Positions 36,730 to 45,699 of a DNA stretch of 64,000 bases are shown here, one piece after another; position 1 is the first letter of the stretch, and every line of letters starts with the position of its first letter. Under the pieces are notes generated by a model. It saw only the letters and a program-made list of their open reading frames with translations. It was not told where the DNA came from and did not search any database. The DNA lies in assembly GCF_900115395.1 (NCBI RefSeq), contig NZ_FOWE01000008.1, forward strand, positions 62,001 to 126,000, read 5' to 3'. A program made the position numbers and the translations under genes. The DNA is from Geodermatophilus obscurus. Its GTDB lineage: Bacteria > Actinomycetota > Actinomycetes > Mycobacteriales > Geodermatophilaceae.

Positions 36730-37668
36730 TCAGGGCAGGTAGCGGCGGCGGAACGACGCCACCCACTCCCCCATCCCCGGCACCGCAACGGCGGCGTCGG
36801 CCAGGTCGCCGTGCCCGCGGAAGAGGACGCGCGTCGGCATCGCTGCGCGGTCGGCGGTGAGGCGCTCCACGGCGGCCCGCGCACCGTCATCGGCGTCGCG
36901 CGCCAGCACGAGGGCGACAGCGCGGTCGAACGCCGGTCCGTCGTCGGAGCGGCCACGGCGCACGCTCTCGGTCAGCAGGGTGTTCCGCAGCAGTTGCCGG
37001 GTCGGGTACTCGCCCAGCCGGCCGAAGGCACCGGGAGCCATGCCGAACGACTCGCACGCGCGCCGGTACCGGTCGTCCTTCTCCAGCCGCCGCCTGTCCC
37101 TCTCCGGGCCCGGGTCGCGGCTGAAGCTGTCGACGTACTTCGTCTCGACGGCGACCAGCAGGCTCGCCCCGTCGGCCAGCCGGGCCGCCACCACTGCGTC
37201 GAAGGCAGACCCGTCCTGCAGGTGCTCACGCGGCTCCGGCGCCCACTCGCACTCGATGCCGTCGATGACCCGGCGCCCGACGGCGACCCGGTCGAGACCG
37301 GTCACCGGCAGCCCGAGCAGCCGCGACACCACCTGCGCCGCCGCCACCCGGTGCGCCCGCAGGTGACCGAAGACGCTGAACGCCAGCGGCATCGAGCTGA
37401 GCATGTTGGTGAACAGCCGTGAGCGGTCGAGCTGACCCCCCTCACGCCCCACGACCCCGGCCCGCGCCTTTGCGTACCGCGCCGCCTCCGGGGACAGCAG
37501 GTTGCGGTCGCCGTCCTCCTCGTCGAGGAGACTGCCCAGCACCCGGCCGCCCTTGTCGCGGCCGGCCGGGAGCCCGAGGACCCGTTCACGGAAGTCCGAC
37601 TGACGCCGGCGCTCCCGCAGGGTGACCGGGTCGTCGGAGGCGGGCCAGGTCAGATCCCAGGGCCCCAC
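36730..37668 (-). CDS. PGN_0703-type putative restriction endonuclease
   Basis: 312 residues. The PD-(D/E)xK-like core is seen around SAFDAVVAARLADGASLLVA followed by VETKYVDSFSRD, with Asp and E-x-K ligands. The preceding CEWAPEPREHLQDG and the helical C-terminus fit the PGN_0703 family. The start (MGPWDLTWPASDDPVT) lies 12 bases after the stop of the zinc-ribbon gene, which in turn overlaps the helicase-nuclease gene, so this is the last gene of a three-gene operon. No methyltransferase accompanies it, so ordinary restriction-modification is unlikely. Confidence 0.78.
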   Translation of the reverse strand: MGPWDLTWPASDDPVTLRERRRQSDFRERVLGLPAGRDKGGRVLGSLLDEEDGDRNLLSPEAARYAKARAGVVGREGGQLDRSRLFTNMLSSMPLAFSVFGHLRAHRVAAAQVVSRLLGLPVTGLDRVAVGRRVIDGIECEWAPEPREHLQDGSAFDAVVAARLADGASLLVAVETKYVDSFSRDPGPERDRRRLEKDDRYRRACESFGMAPGAFGRLGEYPTRQLLRNTLLTESVRRGRSDDGPAFDRAVALVLARDADDGARAAVERLTADRAAMPTRVLFRGHGDLADAAVAVPGMGEWVASFRRRYLP

Positions 37669-37680
37669 GGCGTCTCCTCC

Positions 37681-38103
37681 TCAGTACACGACGCCGAGGT
37701 GGCGCTCGGCGCAGGGCATGCACAGACCGGTGTTGTCGTGCACGTGCTCACGCGCGTTGACCCTGCGGCACACCGGGCACCAGCGGAAGGTCCGCCGTCG
37801 CTTGCGGGCGACCTCCTCGGCCGCCTCGGCGAGGGTCGCGCGCTCGTAGAGCACCTCATCGGAGGAGAACCGGCGGTCGGGCAGGAACTCCCACACGAGC
37901 CGGTGCCCCTCCCACCGCGGCTCCGGACGGGCCAGCGTGAAGCCGAAGCCGTCCCAGCCCACCGCCACCTGCGCCGGCTCGCCGCTCACGAACCACCGCT
38001 CGTGCGGCGGGCCGGCGACCTCGAACCAGGCGTCGCCCAGCGCCCGCACCAGCACGTCCGGGGCGACGCCCGCCAACTCGGCCAGCGATGCGGTGTCAGA
38101 CAC
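37681..38103 (-). CDS. Zinc-ribbon protein of unknown function
   Basis: 140 residues. The N-terminal 95 residues are a mixed fold with WFVSGEPAQVAVGWDGFGFT, unlike any family I recognise. The C-terminus has CPVCRRVNAREHVHDNTG then LCMPCAERHLG, a four-Cys zinc ribbon, preceded by a basic RKRRRTFRW segment. The start lies inside the end of the nuclease-helicase gene (8-base overlap), a sign of translational coupling. It probably binds nucleic acid or bridges the flanking nucleases. Confidence 0.7.
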   Translation of the reverse strand: MSDTASLAELAGVAPDVLVRALGDAWFEVAGPPHERWFVSGEPAQVAVGWDGFGFTLARPEPRWEGHRLVWEFLPDRRFSSDEVLYERATLAEAAEEVARKRRRTFRWCPVCRRVNAREHVHDNTGLCMPCAERHLGVVY

Positions 38104-41100
38104 CGGCCATCTCGGCCAGTCGGCACATCGCGTTGACCTGCCGCAGCTGCTCCGGCGTGCGCACCGCGGCGTCGAGCAGCAGCGGGCTCATCACCACCAC
38201 CGCCAGCGCCTTCGCCCGCGACACCGCCACGTTGAGCCGGTTGAGGTCGTACAGGAACGACACCCCGCGCGGCGCCTCCTCGGCCGACGTCGACGTCGTC
38301 GAGTAGACGACGACCGGCGCCTCCTGCCCCTGGAACCGGTCCACCGTCCCCACCCGCGCGCCGTCGGGCAGCAACGAGCGGATCAGCGCCACCTGGTTGT
38401 TGTACGGCGCGACCACGAGCACGTCGTCGGGCCCGATCGGCCGCTGCGCGCCCTCGTAGTCGACCCACCCCACGCCCTGCAGCGACCTCCAGACGGCGGC
38501 CACCTCGCGCGCCTCCTCCACCGACGACGCCGACGCCGGGGTCGTGTGGGACACGAACCGCACCGCCGGCCCGGAGCCCGACACGAGCCCGCCCGGCCGC
38601 ACCGTGATCCGCTCCCGCAGCGGCGCCGACTCCAGCCGGCCCTCGTACGCCAGGTCGGAGACGAACGCGGTCAGCGCGGGGTGCATCCGGTAGGTGCGGT
38701 CGAGGAAGACCCCCCGGCCCTCGGGGACCGTCGGGTGGCCCTCGAGCAGGTGCTCCAGCGCCGAGAGCCCCGACTCGCCGGGGTGGACGCCCTGCGTCGG
38801 CTGGGCGAGCTGCTGCGGGTCGCCGAGCAGCACCAGCGAGCGGGCCGACCGCGCCACGGCCAGCGCGTTGGCCAGCGAGAACTGCCCCGCCTCGTCGACG
38901 ACGAGGACGTCCACGGCCCCGGCCAGGTCGGGCTGCGTCCAGAACCACGCCGTCCCGCCGACCAGCGACACGTCGCCCCCGAGCAGCCGGCGCGCCACCT
39001 CCTTGCCGTCCTTCGACCACTCGACGTCCGGCGCCCCGCACGCCTGGTTCTCGTCGCACTTCTGCAGCGCCGGCCGCCGGACCGCCGACAGCACGTTGCC
39101 GATGACGGCGTGCGAGGTCGCCGTGACGCCGACCTTCTTGCCCGCGTCGAGCAGCGCCCGGATCAGCCGCGACGCCGCCCGCGTCTTGCCGCTGCCGGGC
39201 GGGCCCTGCACGGCCAGCACCTCGCCGTCCAGCCTCAGCCCCAGCCGGACGACGGCGTCACCGGCCTCCTCCCCCGGCTGCCGCCGGCAGTCCGCCGGCA
39301 CCCGGCGCGCCAGCAGCGCCGACCCGAGGCAGTCGCGGTCGGCCAGCACGTCGTCGGCGGTGGCGGCGATCGCCGCGCGCATGCCCTTGTCGTCCAGCGG
39401 CCCGCTCGGCCCGAGCCCCCGGGCGGCCACCGGCGGCTTCGCCGTCTTGACGACGACCCGCCCCGCGGCGGCGTCCAGCGCGACGACGGTGCCGATGCTG
39501 ACGTGCCGGTCGACGTCGACCGCCGTCGACCCCTTGGCCAGCTTCGTGTCCTGCGTCGGGAACCGGTACTCGTAGAGCTTCGACCGCTTCTCCTGGCCGA
39601 CCTCCACCGGCTCTGTCAGCCGGCCGAGCGCGGTGCCGTCCTCGACGAGCGCGTCGTCGTCCATGTCCTTCCGGGCGAAGAACTCCCACCAGCCGGGGCG
39701 GGCCTCGCGGCGGTGCCACTGCACGAGGTCGCCGATCAGGTCGTGCCCGGCCTCCTTGAGCCGCTCGACCAGCGCCAGCTCGGCGAGGTCGGCGTCGGTC
39801 CGCTCCACCGGGCCGGTGGTCTCCGACACCAGCGGGCGGTCCTGGCCGCCGAACTCCCGCTCGAGCTCCTCGCGCTGCGTCTCCAGCCAGTCGTGGAGCT
39901 CGCGGGTGGAGTCGACGTCGTCCTTGTTGTAGTCCTCGATGGCCTGCAGCCGGGCGGGGTCGCGGTCGGCGAGCCACTGCTCGTAGGCGATGACGCTGCC
40001 CATCGCGTCGGCGACGTCCCCGGTGTGCTCGCGGCCGTAGAACGCCTCGACCTTCTTGATCGAGTACGAGCCCTTGCTGATCCGCATCGACTGCTTGACG
40101 ACCGGATAGAGGTCGACGAACCGCCCGGCGCGCAGCAGCTCGTCGAGCTCGGCCTCGCGGACGCCGTAGCGGCCGGTCAGGCGCTTGAGCGCGCTGACCT
40201 CGTAGGCGGCGTAGTGGTAGACGTGCATGCCGGGGTCGGCGCGCCAGGCGTCGAGGACGAGGTCGACGAGGTCGGCGACCATCTGCCGCTCGGCGGCGGG
40301 GTCGTGCGCCCACAGCGCGGTGAACGAGCCGTCGCGCCGCCCGACGCCGGCGAGGTACTCCAGACCCGCGCCGTCGGCGGAGAGCGGGTCGCCCTCGAAG
40401 TCGAGGTAGAGGTCGCCGGGGCTGGGCTCGGGCAGCCGGAGCAGGCCGAGGCCCTTGACGGGTGCGAGCAGCGTGCGGGTGGGCGCACCGGTGGACCGCT
40501 CGCGCAGCTGCTCGCGGGCCTGCTCCTGCACGCGGGCGCGGGTGGCGGCGCCGATGCGCGCCGCCTTCAGCGTCTCGGGGTCGGCGCCGGCGAGCTGCTC
40601 GAGCGTGGTGATGCCGGCGGCGCGCAGGGCCTCGCGGGTGTCGGTGCGCATGCCGGCGACGAGGGAGAGGTCGTCGGCGGCGAGCAGCTCCGCGTCGCAG
40701 CGCGCCTTCCACGTGCACTGGCTGCAGTAGTTGGTCGGGACAGGCCCGGTGACCGGCGGGTCGGCGAGGAAGCCGGTGAGCCGGGCGCGGGCGCGGCGGG
40801 CGTAGGCGGCGACGTCGACCAGCCGCCACGGGTGGGTGACGCCGTCGCCGGTGACGACGCAGATCCGGTCGGGCTGCCGGCCCTGCAGGACGGCGAGCCG
40901 CTCGGCGTAGGTGGCCATCTGCAGCAGCGCGGGCACCTTGACGCGGCGGGCGAGCTTGGCGTCGGCGACCTCGTAGGACCAGCCACCCAGGGCCGACGGG
41001 GTCTCCACGCGGAGCAGGAAGTCGGCCGCGCCGCCCCACGTGCCGTCGAAGAAGGACGCCTGCGCGATGACGTCGACGCCGGCGCGCATCGCCTGCAGCG

Positions 41101-41371
41101 TGAGCGCCTCGGCCTCGCGGCGGCCGGCGACGTCGAAGCGCGCCGGGATGCGGACGACCGACCGCCCCTCGGCCTCGAGCGCGTCGAGGTAGGCCAGCTC
41201 GTGCTCGATGCCGAGGTCGGCGATGAGCGCGGCGTGGTCGTCGGGGCCCTCGGCGGGCGGACGCAACCGGCCGTCGGCGACGGCGAGGTCGAGCGTCGTG
41301 GCGTGCGCGCAGGCCTGGTGGCGGGTGAGGTCGGTGGGGCTCAGGACCAGAGAGCCGTCGGTGCGGTACAT
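38096..41371 (-). CDS. TM0106-type RecB-like nuclease fused to Dna2/Upf1-type helicase
   Basis: 1091 residues. The N-terminal nuclease has Cys21 (RHQACAHATTL), an ExxDAK-like catalytic segment (GGWSYEVADAKLARR) and three further Cys in NYCSQCTWKARC, matching an iron-sulphur-bound Cas4/AddB-like nuclease. A central RNase H-like region follows (DLYLDFEGDPLS, IEDYNKDDVDSTRELHDWL). The superfamily-1 helicase has Walker A VQGPPGSGKTRAAS near residue 720, VLVVDEAGQFS near 822, LLGDPQQLAQP and VDRFQGQEAPVVVYS. Members are of unknown role, often suspected in repair or defence. First gene of the operon and divergent from an ADP-ribosylglycohydrolase fusion. Confidence 0.9.
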   Translation of the reverse strand: MYRTDGSLVLSPTDLTRHQACAHATTLDLAVADGRLRPPAEGPDDHAALIADLGIEHELAYLDALEAEGRSVVRIPARFDVAGRREAEALTLQAMRAGVDVIAQASFFDGTWGGAADFLLRVETPSALGGWSYEVADAKLARRVKVPALLQMATYAERLAVLQGRQPDRICVVTGDGVTHPWRLVDVAAYARRARARLTGFLADPPVTGPVPTNYCSQCTWKARCDAELLAADDLSLVAGMRTDTREALRAAGITTLEQLAGADPETLKAARIGAATRARVQEQAREQLRERSTGAPTRTLLAPVKGLGLLRLPEPSPGDLYLDFEGDPLSADGAGLEYLAGVGRRDGSFTALWAHDPAAERQMVADLVDLVLDAWRADPGMHVYHYAAYEVSALKRLTGRYGVREAELDELLRAGRFVDLYPVVKQSMRISKGSYSIKKVEAFYGREHTGDVADAMGSVIAYEQWLADRDPARLQAIEDYNKDDVDSTRELHDWLETQREELEREFGGQDRPLVSETTGPVERTDADLAELALVERLKEAGHDLIGDLVQWHRREARPGWWEFFARKDMDDDALVEDGTALGRLTEPVEVGQEKRSKLYEYRFPTQDTKLAKGSTAVDVDRHVSIGTVVALDAAAGRVVVKTAKPPVAARGLGPSGPLDDKGMRAAIAATADDVLADRDCLGSALLARRVPADCRRQPGEEAGDAVVRLGLRLDGEVLAVQGPPGSGKTRAASRLIRALLDAGKKVGVTATSHAVIGNVLSAVRRPALQKCDENQACGAPDVEWSKDGKEVARRLLGGDVSLVGGTAWFWTQPDLAGAVDVLVVDEAGQFSLANALAVARSARSLVLLGDPQQLAQPTQGVHPGESGLSALEHLLEGHPTVPEGRGVFLDRTYRMHPALTAFVSDLAYEGRLESAPLRERITVRPGGLVSGSGPAVRFVSHTTPASASSVEEAREVAAVWRSLQGVGWVDYEGAQRPIGPDDVLVVAPYNNQVALIRSLLPDGARVGTVDRFQGQEAPVVVYSTTSTSAEEAPRGVSFLYDLNRLNVAVSRAKALAVVVMSPLLLDAAVRTPEQLRQVNAMCRLAEMAGV

Positions 41372-41455
41372 CGGGACGGGACGGTCTCACGCGCCGTCCA
41401 TGATCGGCGTCTCCCCCGCCGGTAGCGTCGGCGCGCCGAGGCCGAGGAGGCGCAC

Positions 41456-42859
41456 GTGACACGGGGACTGCACCGCTCGCACCGGGTGGCGGGTGCGCTG
41501 GTCGGGTCGGCGGTGGGTGACGCGCTGGGCGCGCCGTTCGAGTTCGGCCCGCCGGGCGCGTTCTCGGCCCGGTTCCCCGTGCCCGCGCGGGGTTCGGCGA
41601 CGGAGATGTGCGGCGGCGGGTCGCTGGGCTGGGAGCCGGGCGAGTTCACCGACGACACGCAGATGGCGCTGCTGCTGGCCGGCTCCCTCGTCGAGCGCGG
41701 CGGGCTCGACGAGGCGGATCTCTTCGAGCGGTTCGTGGCCTGGGCGGCGGCGGATCCGCCGGACATCGGCAACCAGACGCGGGCGGTGCTGTCGTCGGGG
41801 CTGCCGTGGGATCGCGCGGCTGAGGAGCACTTCGCGCGGTCGGGGCACGCGGCGGGGAACGGCTCGCTGATGCGGACCACCCCGGCGGCGATCTGGTTCT
41901 CGCGCTCCGGCACGGAGGCGACCGTCGACGCCGCGCGCCGGATCTCGGCGCTGACCCACGGCGACCCGTCCGCCGGCGAGGGCTGCGCCGTCTTCCACGA
42001 GCTGCTGCGGGTGGCGCTCGACGGCGGGGACCCGCTGGCCGCCGTCGCCTCGGCACTGTCACTGGTGGCGCCCGAGCACCGGGACCGGTGGGCGACCGTG
42101 CTGGCCGAGGACTGGTCGCCCGACCAGGCCACCGAGTCCAACGGCGCGGTGTGGCCGACGCTCGGGCAGGCGGTGTGGGCGCTGCGGCACGGGCGCGACT
42201 TCGCCGAGGTGCTGCGGCTCGTCGTCGACCTCGGCGGCGACACCGACACGGTCGCCTGCGTGGCCGGCGGGCTGGCCGGGGCGGTGTACGGGATGGGCGG
42301 CATCCCGATGCGGTGGTCCTCGCCGGTGCACGGACGGATCCCCGGGCACGGCGACCGGGTGTGGCGGCTGGCCGACCTGCAGCAGCTCGCGGCGGCGCTG
42401 GACGGCAAGCCGGTGCCGTCGTACGACCCCGGCGTCATCCCGCGGATCGGTCCGGTGGAGGTGCTGCCGGGGATCTGGGCGGGCAACCTCGACGGCGCGC
42501 GGTTCTCCGACGAGGACTTCGCCGTCATCTCGCTGTGCCGGCTGGGCGAGCCGTTCCCGCACACCAACCACCGCATGGCCTACATCGCGGACAACGAGTA
42601 CAACGTCGACCTCGACGTGATGCTGGCCGACGTCCTCGACGACCTCACCGCGCTGCACGCCGAGGGCCACCGGGTGCTCGTGCACTGCCACGGTGGGGCG
42701 TCGCGGACGGGGCTGGTGCTTCGCGGCTGGCTGGTGCGCGAGCAGGGGATGTCGGTGGAGGAGGCGACGACGCACGTCGCCGAGCGCTGGTCGCACCTCG
42801 GGCTCTGGAACGCCAGCTTCACCGCCGCGCTGGAGCGGCTGACGAAGCCGAACCGCTGA
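41456..42859 (+). CDS. ADP-ribosylglycohydrolase fused to a cysteine phosphatase
   Basis: 467 residues from the GTG at 41456, with GGAGG six bases upstream. Residues 1-290 are a DraG-type ADP-ribosylglycohydrolase: VGSAVGDALGAPFEF, EFTDDTQMALLLAGSL and VVDLGGDTDTVACVAGGLAG supply the Mg-binding Asp/Thr residues. After a linker, residues 330-467 form a dual-specificity phosphatase-like domain with the CX5R loop HCHGGASRTGLVLRG near residue 400. The protein could remove ADP-ribose and phosphate from one substrate or signal. Target unknown; it lies between a nuclease-helicase and an AbiE-like pair. Confidence 0.9.
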   Translation: MTRGLHRSHRVAGALVGSAVGDALGAPFEFGPPGAFSARFPVPARGSATEMCGGGSLGWEPGEFTDDTQMALLLAGSLVERGGLDEADLFERFVAWAAADPPDIGNQTRAVLSSGLPWDRAAEEHFARSGHAAGNGSLMRTTPAAIWFSRSGTEATVDAARRISALTHGDPSAGEGCAVFHELLRVALDGGDPLAAVASALSLVAPEHRDRWATVLAEDWSPDQATESNGAVWPTLGQAVWALRHGRDFAEVLRLVVDLGGDTDTVACVAGGLAGAVYGMGGIPMRWSSPVHGRIPGHGDRVWRLADLQQLAAALDGKPVPSYDPGVIPRIGPVEVLPGIWAGNLDGARFSDEDFAVISLCRLGEPFPHTNHRMAYIADNEYNVDLDVMLADVLDDLTALHAEGHRVLVHCHGGASRTGLVLRGWLVREQGMSVEEATTHVAERWSHLGLWNASFTAALERLTKPNR

Positions 42860-42888
42860 GCGTGTCGCGGACGCATCAGGAGTCCACG

Positions 42889-42916
42889 TTGCAGAATTGA
42901 TGCGCTAGCGCATTAT
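42889..42916 (+). promoter_or_regulatory. Promoter with embedded palindromic operator
   Basis: TTGCAG (42889-42894) and CATTAT (42911-42916) are 16 bases apart. The exact palindrome ATGCGCTAGCGCAT (42900-42913) fills the spacer and enters the -10 box, so a bound repressor would block polymerase. The first gene downstream encodes a helix-turn-helix protein, the likely autorepressor. Confidence 0.6.
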
Positions 42917-42935
42917 TTCCGCAACGGAGGTCGCC

Positions 42936-43616
42936 GTGCTGACAGTCGACCAGGCAGCGACCCGTCTGGGTGTGAGTGCCCAGGAGGTCCGGCGACTCGT
43001 GCGCGCCGGCACGCTACCCGCCGAGCGGGTGGGGCGGACGCTCGTCCTCGCCGAGGACGCGGTCGACGAGCGAGCCCGGATGCCGGTCGGTCCAGGTCGC
43101 GTCCTGTCCGCACCGGCCGCGTGGGCGACGTTGTGGGAGCTGTCGGGCGAGCGGGCCGACTGGCTCGACCGGCCGGCCAGGTCCCGGCTCACCACCCGCC
43201 TGCGGAGCTCCGACGCCGAGCAGGTCGTGGCGGCCGTCCGGGACCGCGCCGAGCGGCACGAACTCCGTGTCCTGCCGGCCTACCGGGACCGCGTCCTGGG
43301 TGCCGACGGCGTCGTCCTCTCCGGGATCACCGCCGCGGAGACGGTGGGCGCGGACATCGTCGCCGCCGAGGCCGCCGCTGATCTCTACTGCACCGCCGAC
43401 ACGCTCGATCGACTCCGGCGGGAGCTCGGCCTGACGGACCGTGGCGAGGCGAACCTCGTCATCCGGGTCCCGCACTTCGGCAACCTGCCCCTGACCGGCC
43501 GGCAGCACATGCCGGCGGCCGTGGTCGCCGTCGACCTGGCCGAGTCGGCCGACGTGCGCACTCGTCGCGCGGGGATCGACCTGCTCGCCGCTGCGCTGGA
43601 CACCGCCCGTCGGTGA
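42936..43616 (+). CDS. Helix-turn-helix protein, AbiEi-like antitoxin candidate
   Basis: 226 residues from the GTG at 42936, with GGAGG five bases upstream. The N-terminus (LTVDQAATRLGVSAQEVRRL, VRAGTLPAERVGRTLVLAED) is an excisionase/MerR-type helix-turn-helix. The remainder, with LWELSGERADWLDRPARSRL, resembles the C-terminal parts of AbiEi-like or transcriptional-regulator antitoxins. Its stop overlaps the next start by four bases (GTGA), and that gene encodes a nucleotidyltransferase-like protein. The pair fits a type IV toxin-antitoxin module. Assignment is by architecture. Confidence 0.65.
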   Translation: MLTVDQAATRLGVSAQEVRRLVRAGTLPAERVGRTLVLAEDAVDERARMPVGPGRVLSAPAAWATLWELSGERADWLDRPARSRLTTRLRSSDAEQVVAAVRDRAERHELRVLPAYRDRVLGADGVVLSGITAAETVGADIVAAEAAADLYCTADTLDRLRRELGLTDRGEANLVIRVPHFGNLPLTGRQHMPAAVVAVDLAESADVRTRRAGIDLLAAALDTARR

Positions 43617-44353
43617 GCGGACCGGAACCCGTCGTCCTGCCGCCGCTCACCGGGGCGCTCGACCGGCTGTGGGACCTGGTCCTGGACCTGGCCGACCAGC
43701 TGGAACCGGCCGGCTGGGTGCTCGTCGGCGGTCAGATGGTGATGCTGCACGGACTGGCCGCGGGACGAACGGCCACGCGGGCGAGCCAGGACGTCGACGT
43801 GCTCGCGGATCTCCTCACCGACCGCGCCAGCCTGAGCCGGTGCGTACAGGCGGTACGCCGGCTGGACCTGGCGCCGCAGCCGGACAGCGCCGGCAAGGTC
43901 TACCGCTTCCGCCGCGCGGCAGACGGCGCCGTGGTCGACGTGCTGGCCCCTGACCACTCCCCACCCCGCTGGTCACTCCGCACCGCGGCCGGCGGCCAGA
44001 CGATCCAGGTCGACGGCGGTCACCAGGCACTGCAGCGAGCCACCCGGCTGACCGTCGTCAAGGGCGACCGGTCCGCGGTCGTCCCGGTACCGGACCTCCT
44101 GGGCGCTCTGGTGCTGAAGGCCGCCGCGTGGACGGCGGACAACCGCGACCGGGCCCGGCACAGCGGAGACGCCGCCTTCCTCGCCAGCCTGGTGACCGAC
44201 CCGCTCGCCGAGCGCATCCGCTTCGCCGGCAGTGACCGCAAGCGGCTCCGGCGACTGGACGCCGTCCTGGGTGACCCGGACGCGGCCGAGTGGCGGCGGC
44301 TGGGCGATCGGGCCGACGACGGCCACGCCACCTGGCGGCTACTGCTGGCCTGA
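43613..44353 (+). CDS. Nucleotidyltransferase-like protein, AbiEii-like toxin candidate
   Basis: 246 residues. The nucleotidyltransferase core is WVLVGGQMVMLHGLAAGR followed by ATRASQDVDVLADLL, giving the G-x-x-x-x-x-x-x-x-DxD-like metal site. A further Asp is in GAVVDVLAPD. A helical C-terminus (VLKAAAWTADNRDRARHSGD) completes the fold of AbiEii-like and related NTase toxins, which modify tRNA ends or nucleotides. Translation is coupled to the preceding helix-turn-helix gene. Toxic activity is not shown by sequence alone. Confidence 0.7.
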   Translation: MSGPEPVVLPPLTGALDRLWDLVLDLADQLEPAGWVLVGGQMVMLHGLAAGRTATRASQDVDVLADLLTDRASLSRCVQAVRRLDLAPQPDSAGKVYRFRRAADGAVVDVLAPDHSPPRWSLRTAAGGQTIQVDGGHQALQRATRLTVVKGDRSAVVPVPDLLGALVLKAAAWTADNRDRARHSGDAAFLASLVTDPLAERIRFAGSDRKRLRRLDAVLGDPDAAEWRRLGDRADDGHATWRLLLA

Positions 44354-44431
44354 GCGACCGACTGGTCGACAACCTGGCGACCCGACCGCTCTCCGTCACC
44401 GAGGCGTCGCACTGCGCCGGCACGCAGGACG

Positions 44432-45361
44432 ATGCAGTCTGCTGGTGTGAGTGACGCCGTCCCCGAGGAGCACGTGCGGGCCGCGGCGCTCCAGTGGCTC
44501 ACTGAAGTCACCTTCGACGGCACTGTCACGGTGACCCGCGACCAGTTGACCAACGACTTCTCCGTCGAAGGTGTCCGCTTCCCCTTGGTCGACGCCGGGC
44601 GCGGCATCCGACGACCACGGGGCTGGTCGACGGCGCTGAGCATCCTGACGGCGGTGCCCAAAGGTTCCCGCGGCCCCGTGTACGACGACGCCGAGGGTCC
44701 CGACGGGTACCACCGCTACAAGCTCCGGCGGGACGCCCGCGGCGCCGCCGAGAACGACGGCCTGCGTGCGGCGATGGCCAAGCAGACGCCGCTCATCTGG
44801 TTCTACGGCCTGGCACCGAGCGTGTACCAGGCGATCTTCCCCGTCTACCTCATGGCCGAGGAGCACGAGCTGTCGCAGTTCGTCATGGCGGTCACCGAGG
44901 AGCAGCGCCGGCTGTGGCCGACCGAGAGCCGCTTCGAGGAGGCCCTCCGCCGTTACCTGCTGACGACGACCCGGCGCCGCCTCCACCAACCGGTCTTCGC
45001 CTACCAGGTCATGCAGGCGTACAGCACGCGGTGCGCGGTGTGCTCCCTCGGGCACCGGGAGCTGCTCGACGCTGCACACATCACCCCGGACGCCGACGAG
45101 GCTGGTGCCGCCGTCGTCACCAACGGCCTGGCGCTGTGCAAGATCCACCACGCCGCGTACGACCGACACATCCTCGGCATCCGGCCCGACTACACGGTCG
45201 AGATCCACCACCGACTGCTGGAGGAGATCGACGGCCCGATGCTGCGCCACGGGTTGCAGGACCACCATGGCCGCCCGCTGATGACCATCCCGACCGCCCG
45301 CACGGAACGCCCTGACCCTGACCGTCTGCGACAGCGGTACGCGCTCTTCCGCGCGACCTGA
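44432..45361 (+). CDS. HNH restriction-type endonuclease (COG3440-like)
   Basis: 309 residues. The N-terminal 190 residues include FPLVDAGRGIRRPRGW, DGYHRYKLRRDA and TPLIWFYGLAPSVYQAIFPV, a target-recognition region seen in COG3440-type predicted restriction enzymes. The HNH nuclease is CAVCSLGHRELLDAAHITPD, then VVTNGLALCKIHHAAYDRH. No methyltransferase is adjacent, which suggests a modification-dependent (type IV) nuclease, perhaps with an SRA-like sensor domain. That last step is inference. Confidence 0.82.
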   Translation: MQSAGVSDAVPEEHVRAAALQWLTEVTFDGTVTVTRDQLTNDFSVEGVRFPLVDAGRGIRRPRGWSTALSILTAVPKGSRGPVYDDAEGPDGYHRYKLRRDARGAAENDGLRAAMAKQTPLIWFYGLAPSVYQAIFPVYLMAEEHELSQFVMAVTEEQRRLWPTESRFEEALRRYLLTTTRRRLHQPVFAYQVMQAYSTRCAVCSLGHRELLDAAHITPDADEAGAAVVTNGLALCKIHHAAYDRHILGIRPDYTVEIHHRLLEEIDGPMLRHGLQDHHGRPLMTIPTARTERPDPDRLRQRYALFRAT

Positions 45362-45699
45362 CGGCGGTGGCGAGCGGCGGTCTCGGGAGGTGCCACTCGA
45401 CTGCGTCTGCAGCGATGCGCTGACGCTCCAGCTCTGCAACGAGCCCTCTGTTGCGCTGACGGTCAGCGAGGCGCACCGAGGACCTCGGCCCCTACTCGAC
45501 GGACGGGACCGTCACTAGCTTCGCGCCCACGGAGCCATGGCGCACGGCATCGCCGGGGGATGTGCAGGAGGGCGGTCGCGAGCCTGGACTGCCGACAGGC
45601 AGGGCCCCCGATCCACGCGACGTCCCCCGGTAGCGGTTGCCGAAGGCGGGTGCCTCTGGAGAGTGCAGGTCGATCACGCCGCCGGAAGGGGATGCTGCG
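45362..45699. other. 338-base gap without supported gene
   Basis: Frames here are short or shadowed and none shows a family motif. A CGAGGACCTCG palindrome near 45477 is the only small symmetry noticed. It may be a degenerate region between accessory genes. Confidence 0.45.

Noticed and set aside
36730-36967. The PGN_0703-type nuclease as part of a type II restriction-modification system
   Set aside because: No methyltransferase gene is near and the gene is coupled to the zinc-ribbon and helicase genes instead.
37937-41425. Long plus-strand frame over the nuclease-helicase gene
   Set aside because: Antisense shadow with no motif and low-complexity composition; the minus-strand frame has helicase and Fe-S motifs.
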